Part shown: positions 9,350 to 18,817 of the stretch, in pieces
How the letters are laid out: every line of letters starts with the position of its first letter
Position numbering within the stretch: the stretch's first letter is position 1
DNA from: Isochrysis galbana
Taxonomy: Eukaryota > Haptophyta > Isochrysidales > Isochrysidaceae
Assembly: GCA_018136815.1 (NCBI GenBank)
Contig: JADDIW010000050.1
Coordinates: 1-25,000 of the forward strand
Length of the DNA stretch: 25,000 bases
Direction: 5' to 3'
Position numbers and translations under genes: made by a program
The notes under the pieces: generated by a model
Told to the model about the DNA's origin: nothing
The model's input: the letters and a program-made list of their open reading frames with translations, nothing else
Database searches by the model: none

Positions 9350-9605
9350 AAAGGCACAAATCAGGCTGTCTTTGCTGTGTTTGGAAGCAGGCCCCACTGT
9401 GTTTCTCATGTAGACGGGTGTGTGGTTGGGGGGAGATAGAGAAAGGGGGGGGGGGGGGGGGGGGGGGGGGGGGTACTGGGACGGACGGACGACGACGGCG
9501 AGAGGTGGTTTGGCTGAAGAGGGTGGGGGGGGGGGGGAGAGAAGAGGTTGGGGGAGGATATCCCCATAAGAGAGAGGGTGAGAGGGAGAGAGCGCGCGAG
9601 AGAGG

Positions 9606-10757
9606 ATGCGGGCGGCGCGCAACACCTCTCTCGTGGGGCTCTGGCTGCTGGCCTGCCCCCTCTGCGCTTCCTCGCCCTTCAACCCCCATCCTCCCACCAT
9701 GGGAGCTTCCTTTTTCGACGGATGGTACCTCCGGCTCGTCGACCACCGCCAGAAGCTCTCTCTTGCTCTCATTGTGGGAGCCATCGGCAGCGAAGGCCAA
9801 AGCGGAGAACCCCTCCCTTCGTGGACAGCCTCACTCGCGGTCCTGCTGATCGCCAGCGGAGGGGAGACCCGTGCAGAGCAGCTTCTCGGTGGATGGGCCA
9901 ATCTCACCGTTGGAAGCCCGCCCCAGCCAGTGCGAACGGAGCCAGCGTACAGCGCGCCAGCAAGCTTCACGTTCACCAGCGCCGCCGGGAGCTTCTCGGT
10001 GAGGGATGGCGACGCCACCGCCGAGCTCAACTTTCCCTCGTACCGCGTGCGCGTCATAACGAGTGGTCGCGTGCCGTGGAATCCCAAATGGCCTGATTCG
10101 GACGGGCCAGAGGGCGTGCTCTTCCCGAGGGCTCGCGGCACCATCCTACCTTGCCATTACTTTGTTCACTCGCTCGCGAGCGGCGCCAGTTACGAACTGG
10201 TGCCTGCGCGCCCGGGCGTGTCCAAGCCCGAGCCACTTGTCGGCGACGGTTTTGCGCACCTCGAGACCAACTATGGCTCCAGCTTCCCCGGCGCGTGGAT
10301 CTGGGCGCAGGGCGTCGCGCCCGACGGGCGCTCACAGTTTGTTTCGACAATCACTGACATCGGCTTGAACGGTCTCGCGACCGTACAAATCTTTGCGCTG
10401 GCCTACCGGTCACCAGCCTTCAACCTGACGCTTCGCTCTCCAGATTTCGCCAAGATGCGGCTGCAGCGGCACGCGTGCGCCGGCCATGTCATCTTGGATG
10501 GCGCCGACTTGCTTGGCCACCACCGGGCGACGCTAGTGATCAATTCGTCTACAGCGGCGGGCGAAGCGCGCGGCTTCAGCACGCCTCTGTATGCTCCGAC
10601 GCACCGCGGCTTTCTGCGGGATCCGGGCTGCGTGGAGAGCTTCTGGGCGAACGCGATTCTGCGGGTGCACGACCCGCGCGGAGCTCTAGTGGCTTCCGAC
10701 GAGTTTCAGCTTGCGGCTCTCGAGTTTGGAGGAGAGTGGCGTTGCAAGCTAACCTGA
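9606..10757 (+). CDS. Tocopherol-cyclase-like (VTE1-related) protein with signal peptide
   Basis: This is a single 383-residue open frame. Residues 1-22 (MRAARNTSLVGLWLLACPLC) resemble a signal peptide. Family-like landmarks then follow in order: FFDGWY at 36-41, LPCHYFVHSL at 181-190 and ETNYGSSFPGAWIWAQG at 220-236. These match the tocopherol cyclase-like family, whose founding member closes the chromanol ring of tocopherol in plastids. Other members are secreted or plastid proteins of unknown activity. The protein is shorter than plant VTE1, so I do not assign the enzyme activity. The start at 9606 is preferred because it supplies the leader; an alternative ATG at 9699 would remove it. GC-rich third codon positions support coding. 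Confidence 0.8.
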   Translation: MRAARNTSLVGLWLLACPLCASSPFNPHPPTMGASFFDGWYLRLVDHRQKLSLALIVGAIGSEGQSGEPLPSWTASLAVLLIASGGETRAEQLLGGWANLTVGSPPQPVRTEPAYSAPASFTFTSAAGSFSVRDGDATAELNFPSYRVRVITSGRVPWNPKWPDSDGPEGVLFPRARGTILPCHYFVHSLASGASYELVPARPGVSKPEPLVGDGFAHLETNYGSSFPGAWIWAQGVAPDGRSQFVSTITDIGLNGLATVQIFALAYRSPAFNLTLRSPDFAKMRLQRHACAGHVILDGADLLGHHRATLVINSSTAAGEARGFSTPLYAPTHRGFLRDPGCVESFWANAILRVHDPRGALVASDEFQLAALEFGGEWRCKLT

Positions 10758-11870
10758 GGCGGCACATATGCTTTTTGGAAGTGACATGTTGAGCGCCCCC
10801 TCAACCGCGAAACGGTCACCGGCATCTTCCGCGACGGCCGACACGACCGGCCCTCGCTTGTAGTCTCGAGAAGCAGTCCCGCATCACCAGTTGCCGCCAC
10901 AACCGGCCGCTATGGCGACGGGCTTCGACGACAACCAGCCGCTGGCTGCCTCTTCGCCTCTAGGCACACCGCGCACGGCACCTCTCGTCACTACTCATCA
11001 TGCAAGGCGTTGCGCTTTATGCTCCCCACGCCGTGTTCTCCCGCTCGACGTGGTCTCGGTCTGCAACTTGCTACGTCGCGTCCATTCGAAGGCTACAATT
11101 TGGTGGCGGCGGCGCCCGCGGATGGGTGTGGTGAGGCGGCAGGGGTCTGGGGCCCAAGAGTAGGGAGGTCAAAGAGGCCGAAACCTCAGGTGCTATTTTT
11201 TCGCGACCGATGCCTCCTATGAACAGGGTATATAACTCTACAGCCCTCACTCACCCTATAATACTTCTACTACACTAGCAGGGATCGAACACATTATCGT
11301 ACAGGAAAAGCAAACGACCACAAGATTGACCAGGGATAGCGCCCTGGCAACCGGGGAGGCACGCCTCCCAAATAACACACCCACAGGGGAAGCCGCCGGG
11401 CTGGGCCCCTACAAAGAAACGCAAAGCACTGCGCCTCCCAGCAACTGCGAGCCAAAAGGCCCGCCTCCCCCCTCCCCCGACGCCAGACCCAAAGTAGCGC
11501 ACATGGGTCGGGCCCCCCGAAAACGAACAAAAAGGACCGAGGGGGGGGGGGCAAAAAGGGGAGTAAAAAAAAACTTTTTAATATTCTCGCCTCGCCCGTG
11601 GCAATGGAAGACACTCACGAAGCCACGCTCTTTCACCTTCCTCTCCCTCACTCCCTGCCTTGCGGCAACTCCCCTCGTGCTCTACTTAGGGGCCCGGGTC
11701 GTTTGGGGGGTCAGAGCTGAGCGGGGTGCACCTGTCCCCAACGGTATGTTCTCGCCTCCCTCTTGTTCCGTTGAGTGACCTGTTTATAATGTAAGTACTT
11801 CGGGGTGTAGTCGTACTAGTGTGTAAGTCCGTTCGTCCGGCATGTCCGTAGTTATGGTCGGTCTCCAGTC
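10758..11870. other. Intergenic region, no gene recognised
   Basis: Several short open frames exist on both strands, but none shows a recognisable domain or a sharp coding signal. An A-rich and T-rich patch lies at 11565-11585. A GGGATCGAAC stretch near 11281 was considered as a tRNA T-arm and rejected. Confidence 0.5.
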
Positions 11871-11874
11871 TTGA

Positions 11875-12531
11875 CATACGGTCGGAGCGGGTTGTCGCGT
11901 CTTTTCATGCGAGCACCCCCGCCACTGCCTGTACGTTCGCGATCTCATCGTTTGCCGTCACTCTGCTACGGGCCCTACTCCTTATATCGTCGATTCTGCC
12001 CTCGCCGTCAACAAGACTCTCGCGGACACGGGAGCCGGCCCCTCGGTTGTAACCACCGAGCTGTTGGCCGCACTGCCCCGCGACGCTTGCGTCTTAGTCG
12101 AACATGCTTCGGACCGACCTGCCGTTGTCGGACCGGATGGTAATCCCCTCCGTACCCGCGGCTACGCCACGTTGATCTTCTCTCTCTCCGGTGTCGAATT
12201 CCGGCACCGCTTTCTCATCGTCGAAGGTGCGCCTATGCTTCTCCTGGGAAACGATTTCCTGGAAGCATACGCCGCCTGTATCGAATTGTCGCCGGATGCT
12301 GGGCGTGATAGCCGTTTGACCCTTATGGTCAACAATCGTCGCGTTCGGTCCCTCGTCTCCACTCGCCCTCGTCTCTCCTCTGCACCGCTTGTCGCCGTGA
12401 TCTCCGCCGACTTGCCACGGGCAGAGGAGTCGTCGCTCGTTCCTGTGGCGTGGCTCACTAGTGCTAGTGTGACCCATGTATCTATATATGTATCTGCTAA
12501 GAATTTGTCCCTTGAGATATATTCTCCCTGA
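11875..12531 (+). pseudogene. Retropepsin-like aspartic protease fragment of a retroelement
   Basis: The frame is open from just after a TGA at 11872-11874 to a stop at 12529-12531, with no suitable ATG before the domain. The active-site loop is LADTGAGPSVV (near 12016-12048). About 65 residues later comes MLLLGNDFLEAY, corresponding to the hydrophobic-Gly-x-Asp-Phe-Leu motif at the end of retropepsins of LTR retroelement Pol proteins. The flap region is plausible (VVGPDGNPL). No reverse transcriptase or integrase follows on this strand. Instead an oppositely oriented LINE fragment begins directly downstream. I read this as a Pol remnant, although a host retropepsin-like gene exon cannot be excluded. 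Confidence 0.65.
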
Positions 12532-12539
12532 AAGTGTAT

Positions 12540-13130
12540 GTATATACGTGTCGTTGTTTTTCAGGTATTGTGCGCATTCTTCGCTGTTGTAGGGCGTAGT
12601 CGCTCCGTAGTCTTTAAATACGTTATTTATGAATGGCATTACATTCAAGCTTATTCCATATAGTTTCGCCCATGTGGAGTTTAGCTTAGGACCCGGGTGC
12701 GACGGGCTGCCCCACATGGATTGTTGTGAGAGCACTCCTTCCCTACTCACTTTTAGTTTTAGGGATGTGAGTTCTAGTTTGCGGTTGTTGATCAGCGCCT
12801 GTTTCCAGAACACTGGGAGTTTGCTTGTGCCCGTTATCCGTTATCCCGTCGGTGAGCTTGTTTGTGGGGATCGTCGATAAGACCGCTGCTCTCCCCAGGT
12901 TCGTGCGGGTGAACCAAGCGTCTAGCACTTGCTTCCATTGCGCTCGTCGTGCATCTAGGTAGTTTAAGATCCATTTGGCTTGCGATGCTTTGGCTTTGGT
13001 GTGATTGTCCCAGTCTAGGAGGCCCAAACCCAGATGGGGCCCTTTCTCTGAAGCGTTTCTAATAGGGATTTCGGGGCGGTATTTTACCCATTGTAGCCGC
13101 CTGATGGCGGGGGGAGGAAGGGCTTGGGGC
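12540..13130 (-). pseudogene. LINE reverse-transcriptase C-terminal fragment, frameshifted
   Basis: On the minus strand one frame reads PPPAIRRLQW, later GPHLGLGLLDWDNHTKAKAS and QAKWILNYLDARRAQW. This is the region after the polymerase core of non-LTR retrotransposon ORF2 proteins (compare the GGLGL-x-D and AKW motifs). The reading continues in a second frame from about 12832 as LPVFWKQALINNRKLEL, and later WGSP and TWAKLYGISLN. The switch coincides with a 7-bp tandem duplication (GTTATCC twice at 12833-12846, plus strand), which accounts for the frameshift. No polymerase catalytic motifs are present upstream, so the copy is truncated as well as frameshifted. Confidence 0.65.
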
Positions 13131-14012
13131 TGGGGGAGTGGGGGTGTAGAAAGGTTTTGCTGCGTGAGACGATGAAAGCAGAGGGTCCAAGGCCGCGTGT
13201 GCGGTGAGACTGTGAGAATATTAAAAGGTTAAAGGTTTATTATTATTCTGTCTTTCACGTCTAGGGTGGGCAGTCGTAAGCAGGCCCATACCGAGTAGCG
13301 AGACGAGGGCGAGGTGTAGCATGGTCTTAGCGATGCAACGAGGGGACGAGATCGGAGGACACCTAATTAAACGTACACCAGGGCCTAATATGAGTCCCTT
13401 CTACTCCTACTAGATCTCTTCAAGACTCCAGACACTTCTCAAGCTGTCGGGGGCGGTTGACGCGGGGTAGACCGCATGGACCCATGAAGGAATGTACTTT
13501 AGGCCCAGAGCGAGCCTTTCCGTCCCGCACTCGCGCCTCGTCTCGCCGAAGAAGCAGGGGAACTACGAGGCGCGTGCCGCCTTGGTGCTCCCCCCCCCTT
13601 GGCCACCCCCCGCGCCTGCCTCCCGCCCGTCCCGGCTCGGCCCCTCCCCCCCCCCCCCCCCCCTGGGGGACGCTGCCCCTTCCGGCCTCGTGCGGTGGGG
13701 AGCACTGTTCCCGCGAACCTCTGGTCCCCCCCCCCCCCCCCCCCCCCCCCTTTCCCCCTTCCCCTTCCCCCCTCCCCCCTCCCTCTCCTCTTCCCTCTCT
13801 CTCCTGCCCTCCCCAAACCCAAACCCCCTCTCCTGCCTCCTACCCCCCCCCCCCCCCCCCGTCCCCCCCCCCCCCCCCGGGCGCCGTCCGCGCCGCCGAC
13901 CGTCACCACGCCTCGCCACCTCCTGCCCGTCTGCCTGCTCGCACCGGCGGCGGCACTGCTCCATCGACCGGGCGTCCACCAACTGGCCACACGGCCCATA
14001 CCACTGGCCGCC
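13131..14012. other. Intergenic region with C-rich stretch upstream of the RNase H gene
   Basis: No gene is supported. Long C runs lie at about 13645-13662, 13724-13750 and 13846-13878, interleaved with CT-rich sequence. The frame upstream of 14013 stays open through this as a proline-rich run, which I treat as 5' untranslated sequence. Confidence 0.5.
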
Positions 14013-14951
14013 ATGGCCAAGCCAGGGTTCTATGGTGTGCGTGGAGGGCCGAGGCCGGGCGTCTACACCTCGTGGCCCGAGGCGCAAAAGTGGAGCTCAG
14101 GCAAGGCCGGCGCGCACGTGAAGAAGTTCGCAACGCACGCCGAGGCCGCCGCCTTTTCAGCCCCAAATCTACGCTCCGCCGCCGCCACGCTCGGCCTCGG
14201 CCGCACCTACCTCGACTGCCCATTTGCGGAGAAGGATGAGGCCAAAGCGCTCGGAGCAAAATGGGACCCAGAGGGGAAGGCATGGTACGTGCCCGAACAG
14301 CTGGCGCTGAAACCGTTCGAGAGATGGTTGCCTGACTACGTCGGCGCCTTAGAGCGGTCAGCCACCTCGGCCGCCTCCGCCAAGCCCGAGGGAAAGCTCA
14401 AACGATCAAGGAAGACTGCCCTGGACGGCGGCGGCTCAGCCTCACTTGCTCCACCAACACTCGAGCAGCTCCTGATGTACACGGACGGATCGTGTGCAGG
14501 GAATCGCAACGTGGAGACGACCGATAACCCGGCGGGCTGGGGCGTGTGCATCGTTCGCGCCGGCGAGGCGGCGCCGCTCGCCGAGCTCTATGGCCCCGTA
14601 GTTACGGACAGGGAGGACCCTGATTTCATTGGCGCAGAGGTCTGCTCCAATAACACGGGCGAGCTGTCGGCGATCTGCATGGCACTCTACTGGCTCCAGG
14701 AGGAGCGGCAGCCGGGCAGCGTGAGTGCTATAATTCGCTACGACTCCAAATACGCCGCCAACATCGCGAGCGGCCAGTTCAAGGCACACAAGAATAAAGA
14801 GCTCGCTGCAGAATCACGGCGCCTCTTCCATGAGGTCTCCGGCGCATATCATATTGCCTTTGAGCACGTGAAGGGACATTCGGGCGAGCAGTGGAACGAG
14901 CGGGCAGATGCCCTCGCAAATCTCGGAGCCACTGGTAGACGTTGGAGATAG
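14013..14951 (+). CDS. RNase H1-type ribonuclease with viroplasmin-type and DUF5710-like domains
   Basis: The protein has 312 residues. Residues 5-50 (FYGVRGGPRPGVYTSWPEAQ and on to KKFATHAEAAAF) form a hybrid-binding domain of the viroplasmin/RNase H1 N-terminal family. Residues 65-106 (TYLDCPFAEKDEAKALGAKW, then WYVPE) resemble DUF5710. A basic serine-rich linker follows. Residues 153-305 are RNase H, with acidic catalytic residues D158 (YTDGS), E217 (NTGELSA), D244 (YDSKYA) and D299 (NERADALA), and H289 in KGHSG. It should cut the RNA strand of RNA-DNA hybrids. The ATG at 14013 has a strong context (GCCGCCATGG). The frame remains open upstream to 13599 through poly-proline, so a longer form with an organelle leader is possible. 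Function is well supported; cellular location is not. Confidence 0.88.
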   Translation: MAKPGFYGVRGGPRPGVYTSWPEAQKWSSGKAGAHVKKFATHAEAAAFSAPNLRSAAATLGLGRTYLDCPFAEKDEAKALGAKWDPEGKAWYVPEQLALKPFERWLPDYVGALERSATSAASAKPEGKLKRSRKTALDGGGSASLAPPTLEQLLMYTDGSCAGNRNVETTDNPAGWGVCIVRAGEAAPLAELYGPVVTDREDPDFIGAEVCSNNTGELSAICMALYWLQEERQPGSVSAIIRYDSKYAANIASGQFKAHKNKELAAESRRLFHEVSGAYHIAFEHVKGHSGEQWNERADALANLGATGRRWR

Positions 14952-15990
14952 ACGGCATTCGAGACGCAAATGCGAGCACAAGCGCGCGCAGGATGGTGCA
15001 CACACGCAACTCAACGAACGCCGAGGAGGCATGCTGCCGACAGCGGAGAGGACGGACGGTGGCGGCTCCGCATGAGGAAAAGCGGGTATATGTCGTATCA
15101 CACAGCGTAGTTGCTTGGATCCACGTCATGCGAAGCCTTTGGGTTGCTCTTCACACCATCGCGTTTTTTGGCAAGGCACGGCTGTATGGCAAGGTGCCAA
15201 GATCAATCCACTATCACATACTCCTGGCGGATGTGACTTCGGGGTTTCTGCCAAAGCACAAAGTACGATGTACCCTGTGGCAAATCAATCATCAGCGCCT
15301 CTCGAGTATCGCCCATCGAAATGCCTGTGGCTCAGCCCGGAGTGATTGGCTGCACGGAGTGTTCTACAGAGGTGCGGTGATTGTACGTAGAAGTTGGGAA
15401 GCTCGGGCGCGAGTCGCCTCGCTACAAAGGCATGCATATCGATTAGCGCGCGATTATCCGAGATTGAGTATCTATAGCCAACGCTCAATTCCACGCGCGG
15501 CCATTTAAGAAGACCGAGGAAAGGTGCGAGGCAAAAGCAACACGCATCGCTACTCATAGTCACACACCGATGGCATCAACATACAAATGAAGACGGACAC
15601 GCCGTAGCATGGCCATGGCAGTGGTAGTGATCGACAATGCGCGAGCTTACTTCGTCACTGCGTTGTTTGCATTGCGCTTATTGAGGGGTTGCTATGTGGT
15701 CGTTGGCTGCCGCGTCCGATGGGTATCTACTTTTGTCGCCGCCTGCATATGGGCCTTCTATATCAAGGTATACTCCGAGTCAAGTGCATTTGTTGCCTCT
15801 ACCCTTCTTCCTAGTGCTCCTCCTTTTTTTTGCGTGGGGTTGCTTTCTTATTGTGAGCCTTCCCAACTCTAAGGTGGTCAAACAGGGGCTTGTTGAGGGT
15901 CGGATTGCATTTTTAACCGTGGCGCGATGCTCAATAAAAAACCTCCACGGGGGGCGCCACCTGCCGCCACGATAAGCTAAGCTAAAGCGC
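14952..15990. other. Intergenic region downstream of the RNase H gene
   Basis: No gene is recognised. An AATAAA hexamer occurs at 15933-15938 but is about 1 kb from the stop codon at 14951, so its use by that gene is doubtful. One hydrophobic frame (15609-15872) lacks any recognisable feature. Confidence 0.45.
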
Positions 15991-15992
15991 AG

Positions 15993-16126
15993 CCATCTGC
16001 GAGCGTTAGTACCACTACTCCCACTAGCCCGGTATTATCGTGACACCCCTCAGCGCACCAGCCCGTACGCCTTGACGTGTGTTGACACTATAGACACATA
16101 CGAATATGTACCCCTTCGAATCTCCC
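15993..16126 (-). repeat. Dispersed repeat, tail copy B (inverted)
   Basis: The reverse complement matches 1276-1421, the 3' part of the retroposon-like insertion. It lacks the (ATT)n tail and the head, as a 5'-truncated older copy would. Confidence 0.6.
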
Positions 16127-16642
16127 GTTCGTACACCTTCCGCCCGCCACGAAACCGCGAAGAAGACCGACGAGTAGGGCTAGGCCAGGATTTCGGGATT
16201 TTTTTTCGAAATTTGGGCAACTATTTCTTGTGATCATTTCGTTCAAAATTTCGCGAAATATAGGTACTTTGGGAGGGGGCGAGGAGAACACCGAGGGGGG
16301 GGGGGGTAATACACAGGGGGGGGGGGAAGGGCGCGTGGGAGCGGGAAGTGGGAGGCGGGAATCGGGGAAAGGGGAAAAAGGGGGCCACCCGCCAGCGCTC
16401 ATGCCCCAAGCAAGGTCCGGCCGCCATGCTGGTGGCAACACGCAGGCCACGGTGACGATGACGATAGAGAGTGAGAGTGAGGGCGACAGCCGAAGGTTCA
16501 TCTCAGCGACGGCCACGAGCTCGTCGTCGACGTCCACGCCCGCCACTGCCACTGCAACGGCGTGCATGCTATGGCGAGAGTTGTTCGCCAGTTCGCCTCT
16601 CTACGCGCGGAACAACGAGACCGAGGAGCAAGGGCGCGCTCA

Positions 16643-16677
16643 GTGCCCGCATAGCGCCTTCGTACATAACGTTAGCT
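16643..16677 (+). repeat. Left 35-bp inverted repeat
   Basis: It matches the reverse complement of 18601-18635 at 33 of 35 positions; the two differences are adjacent. Confidence 0.8.
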
Positions 16678-16971
16678 TATACGCATGGCAGCGTCGATGA
16701 TCATAGCACAGATGTCTGACAAGGAATGGTTGGACTTGAGTGATGTGCAAAGTGACATAATGACATAATGGATATATGTATTTGTGAAGAGCTCCAACGT
16801 GACTCCAATTTCACCACAGAGCTCCACAGATACAAACCTTGGGATTGTAGGGCCGTGAGAGAAAGCATCGAGTCTGTGAAGAAAAGGCACAACATGCTTC
16901 AATGGACTCGGCCATCCTCTCCGGTAGAGGGAAACACTTGGTGGTACCCAACCAAGTTTGGGGAGGTCCTC

Positions 16972-17532
16972 TCAAGCCCCCGCACGCGTCAGTAGATCGA
17001 TCATTGTGTCATCGTTGGTCATCTGAAGAATGTTGTTGCTGATGTGAGCACCATTCGCAAGGAGCACTTCGGCCACTTCTATGTGATTCATCTTACAGGC
17101 ATGAAGTAGAGGAGTGTATCCATCATCATCCACAGCCTCAATCATGGCACCAGCATTGAGGAGTTCAACCACAATATGAGCATGCCCTCGCTTGGCAGCC
17201 ATGATGAGGGCGGTCTGCTCTTGGGAAGCTCCAACCTGGTTGACAAATGTTACCAATGCAGATGCACTCTTCTGTCCATCCTTGAACAACTCCAAGGTGT
17301 TCTTCACGCACCAGAAATGCCCGCGAGAGGATGCCTCCATCAGTGAAGTGGTCTGATGGTAATCATCTACATACATGAAGTCGATGTCCTCACCCAAGTC
17401 CTCTATAGGTGGGAATTGATTCGTAGTGCAATACTCCCACAGAAGCTTCCCGTTGCGACGTCCAGACAGGTGAGGTGACACTTGACGGGGCTCTTCGTCT
17501 GGTTCCATAGGACGCTTCACAGAAGAGGCCAT
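16972..17532 (-). CDS. Small ankyrin-repeat protein
   Basis: The protein has 186 residues from the ATG at 17532 (MASSVKRPMEPDEEP). Ankyrin helices are visible at about residues 60-85 (a degenerate first repeat with TTSLMEASSRGHFWCVKNTL), 105-134 (QTALIMAAKRGHAHIVVELL) and 138-167 (GYTPLLHACKMNHIEVAEVL). The repeat-ending Asn/Gly loop precedes a short C-terminal helix (TMIDLLTRAGA). Such repeats bind other proteins, and no catalytic domain is attached. An upstream in-frame ATG at 17607 would add 25 residues translated from the GGGGAG minisatellite, so I prefer 17532. Codon use is less GC-biased than in the neighbouring genes. The gene sits between 35-bp inverted repeats and next to a satellite, so acquisition with a mobile unit is possible. 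The partner is unknown. Confidence 0.75.
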   Translation of the reverse strand: MASSVKRPMEPDEEPRQVSPHLSGRRNGKLLWEYCTTNQFPPIEDLGEDIDFMYVDDYHQTTSLMEASSRGHFWCVKNTLELFKDGQKSASALVTFVNQVGASQEQTALIMAAKRGHAHIVVELLNAGAMIEAVDDDGYTPLLHACKMNHIEVAEVLLANGAHISNNILQMTNDDTMIDLLTRAGA

Positions 17533-17551
17533 CGCGATTCTGGTACGCTGG

Positions 17552-17641
17552 GAGGGGAGAGGGGGGCTCTGAAGGGAGAGGAGGGCTCTCAAGGGGAGGG
17601 CTCTCAAGGGGAGAGGGGGACTCTGAAGGGAGAGGGGGGCT
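17552..17641. repeat. GGGGAGAG-type minisatellite upstream of the ankyrin gene
   Basis: Imperfect repeats of CTCTCAAGGGGAG and CTCTGAAGGGAGAGG lie immediately 5' of the ankyrin start codon, on its transcribed side. Confidence 0.7.
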
Positions 17642-17673
17642 GGTAGGCAATGCAGGGCGGCAGGGGGGCGGAG

Positions 17674-18078
17674 AACTGCTCAACTGCAGGGCAACTGCTC
17701 AACTGCAGGGCTGCTCAACCGCAGGGCGACTGCTCAACCGCAGGGCGACTGCTCAACCGCAGGGCGACTGCTCAACCGCAGGGCGACTGCTCAACCGCAG
17801 GGCGACTGCTCAACCGCAGGGCGACTGCTCAACCGCAGGGCGACTGCTCAACCGCAGGGCGACTGCTCAACCGCAGGGCGACTGCTCAACCGCAGGGCGA
17901 CTGCTCAACCGCAGGGCGACTGCTCAACCGCAGGGCGACTGCTCAACCGCAGGGCGACTGCTCAACCGCAGGGCGACTGCTCAACCGCAGGGCGACTGCT
18001 CAACCGCAGGGCGACTGCTCAACCGCAGGGCGACTGCTCAACCGCAGGGCGACTGCTCAACCGCAGGGCAACTGCTCA
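17674..18078 (+). repeat. 19-bp satellite, 18 identical copies plus variant ends
   Basis: The unit GACTGCTCAACCGCAGGGC is repeated 18 times without change from 17728 to 18069 (342 bp). At the left are two copies of AACTGCTCAACTGCAGGGC (17674-17711) and one copy shortened by 3 bp. At the right is a partial unit. Because 19 is not a multiple of three, every plus frame reads a 19-residue repeat (57 bp), and the plus strand stays open from 17650 to 18111. I do not regard that frame as a gene. Confidence 0.95.
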
Positions 18079-18197
18079 CCCTTCCCTCGTCTCCTCCATA
18101 TAGACGTGTGACGAAACTTGTTGTCTGCTTTTACGCGGTCGGTGCTCTTTGGTGTGGACATACACTCATCAGTGCTCTTTGGTGTGAGACGTGGATC

Positions 18198-18277
18198 GTG
18201 AATTTCAACGAGATATCGACCCTGCCCCCAAGTCGAGTGAATGGAGTCACACCACGTGTGGGTTTCAACATGTGAAG
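18198..18277 (+). repeat. Direct repeat copy 1 (about 80 bp)
   Basis: The shared core, which recurs at 18818-18901, includes TCGAGTGAATGGAGTCA, CCACGTGTG and GTTTCAACATGTGAAG. The copies differ by scattered substitutions and a small insertion near the GATATCGA segment. Confidence 0.8.
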
Positions 18278-18600
18278 TGTCCGGAGATCCATTGTCTTCT
18301 ACTACTACTGTGGGACGTTCTTCGCACAGACCCTAAAAGTAGAATATCTGCATCACCCCAGCAAACAAACGGTGGTGGAGAGGCTGAGGGTGGCTGTGCA
18401 TGTGGTCGAAATAGGGATGAACAGAGAAAGAATGTTGAACAAAGTGCCACGCTGGGAGTGCCAGGCGGGGTATGGGACACTGGGAGGGGGTATGGACTCG
18501 GTGCCCGGGGGCGACGGACTCGAGGCGGAAAGGGGGGCGGCCATGGCGGGCGACTCAGAGCAGCAAAAACGGCGTGGGAGAAAACCAAGTCGTAGGAGGT

Positions 18601-18635
18601 AGCTAACGTTATGTACGAACACGCTATGCGGGCAC
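18601..18635 (-). repeat. Right 35-bp inverted repeat
   Basis: It matches the reverse complement of 16643-16677 at 33 of 35 positions. Confidence 0.8.
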
Positions 18636-18817
18636 AAAAACCATTCTAAAAGCGCACTTCCCTCCGGCCACCCGCAGCACTTTGGCCTGGTGGCCATGAC
18701 ACATAGAGGGGCAGTTCTGAAAGCGCGCACCAGGCTCTTAACCCAAAAAAAAACGATCGCTTTCAAAGGAAGTCGATCAATTTTCTTTGGAGGGAAACCA
18801 ACATGGGATGAGATATC

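Larger units (their letters stand above)
8600..9600. other. Intergenic region, upstream of the tocopherol-cyclase-like gene
   Basis: No gene is supported. The region contains a GT-rich stretch (8768-8792), a perfect 28-bp palindrome (9002-9029), a 22-bp tandem pair (9306-9349), and a G homopolymer at about 9447-9472 followed by another G run near 9527. GA-rich sequence precedes the start codon at 9606. Confidence 0.5.
16643..18635. mobile_element. Inverted-repeat-bounded unit carrying the ankyrin gene and a 19-bp satellite
   Basis: The 35-bp sequence at 16643-16677 (starting GTGCCCGCATAGCG, ending TTCGTACATAACGTTAGCT) recurs inverted at 18601-18635 with only two mismatches. Both copies read inward. 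The 1993-bp interval contains the ankyrin-repeat gene and the satellite, and its gene part is less GC-rich than its surroundings. I find no target-site duplication and no transposase, so calling it a transposon is tentative. It could also be two inverted copies of another dispersed repeat. Confidence 0.4.

Noticed and set aside
11277..11345. Possible minus-strand tRNA or SINE B-box (GTTCGATCCC).
   Set aside because: The T-stem does not pair and no A-box or acceptor stem could be assembled.
13457..14239. Proline-rich plus-strand frames overlapping the RNase H gene start.
   Set aside because: They arise from C-rich sequence in other frames; the RNase H frame from 14013 explains the locus.
17650..18111. 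153-residue protein with perfect 19-residue repeats.
   Set aside because: The repeat follows automatically from a 19-bp satellite without stops; there is no independent coding evidence.
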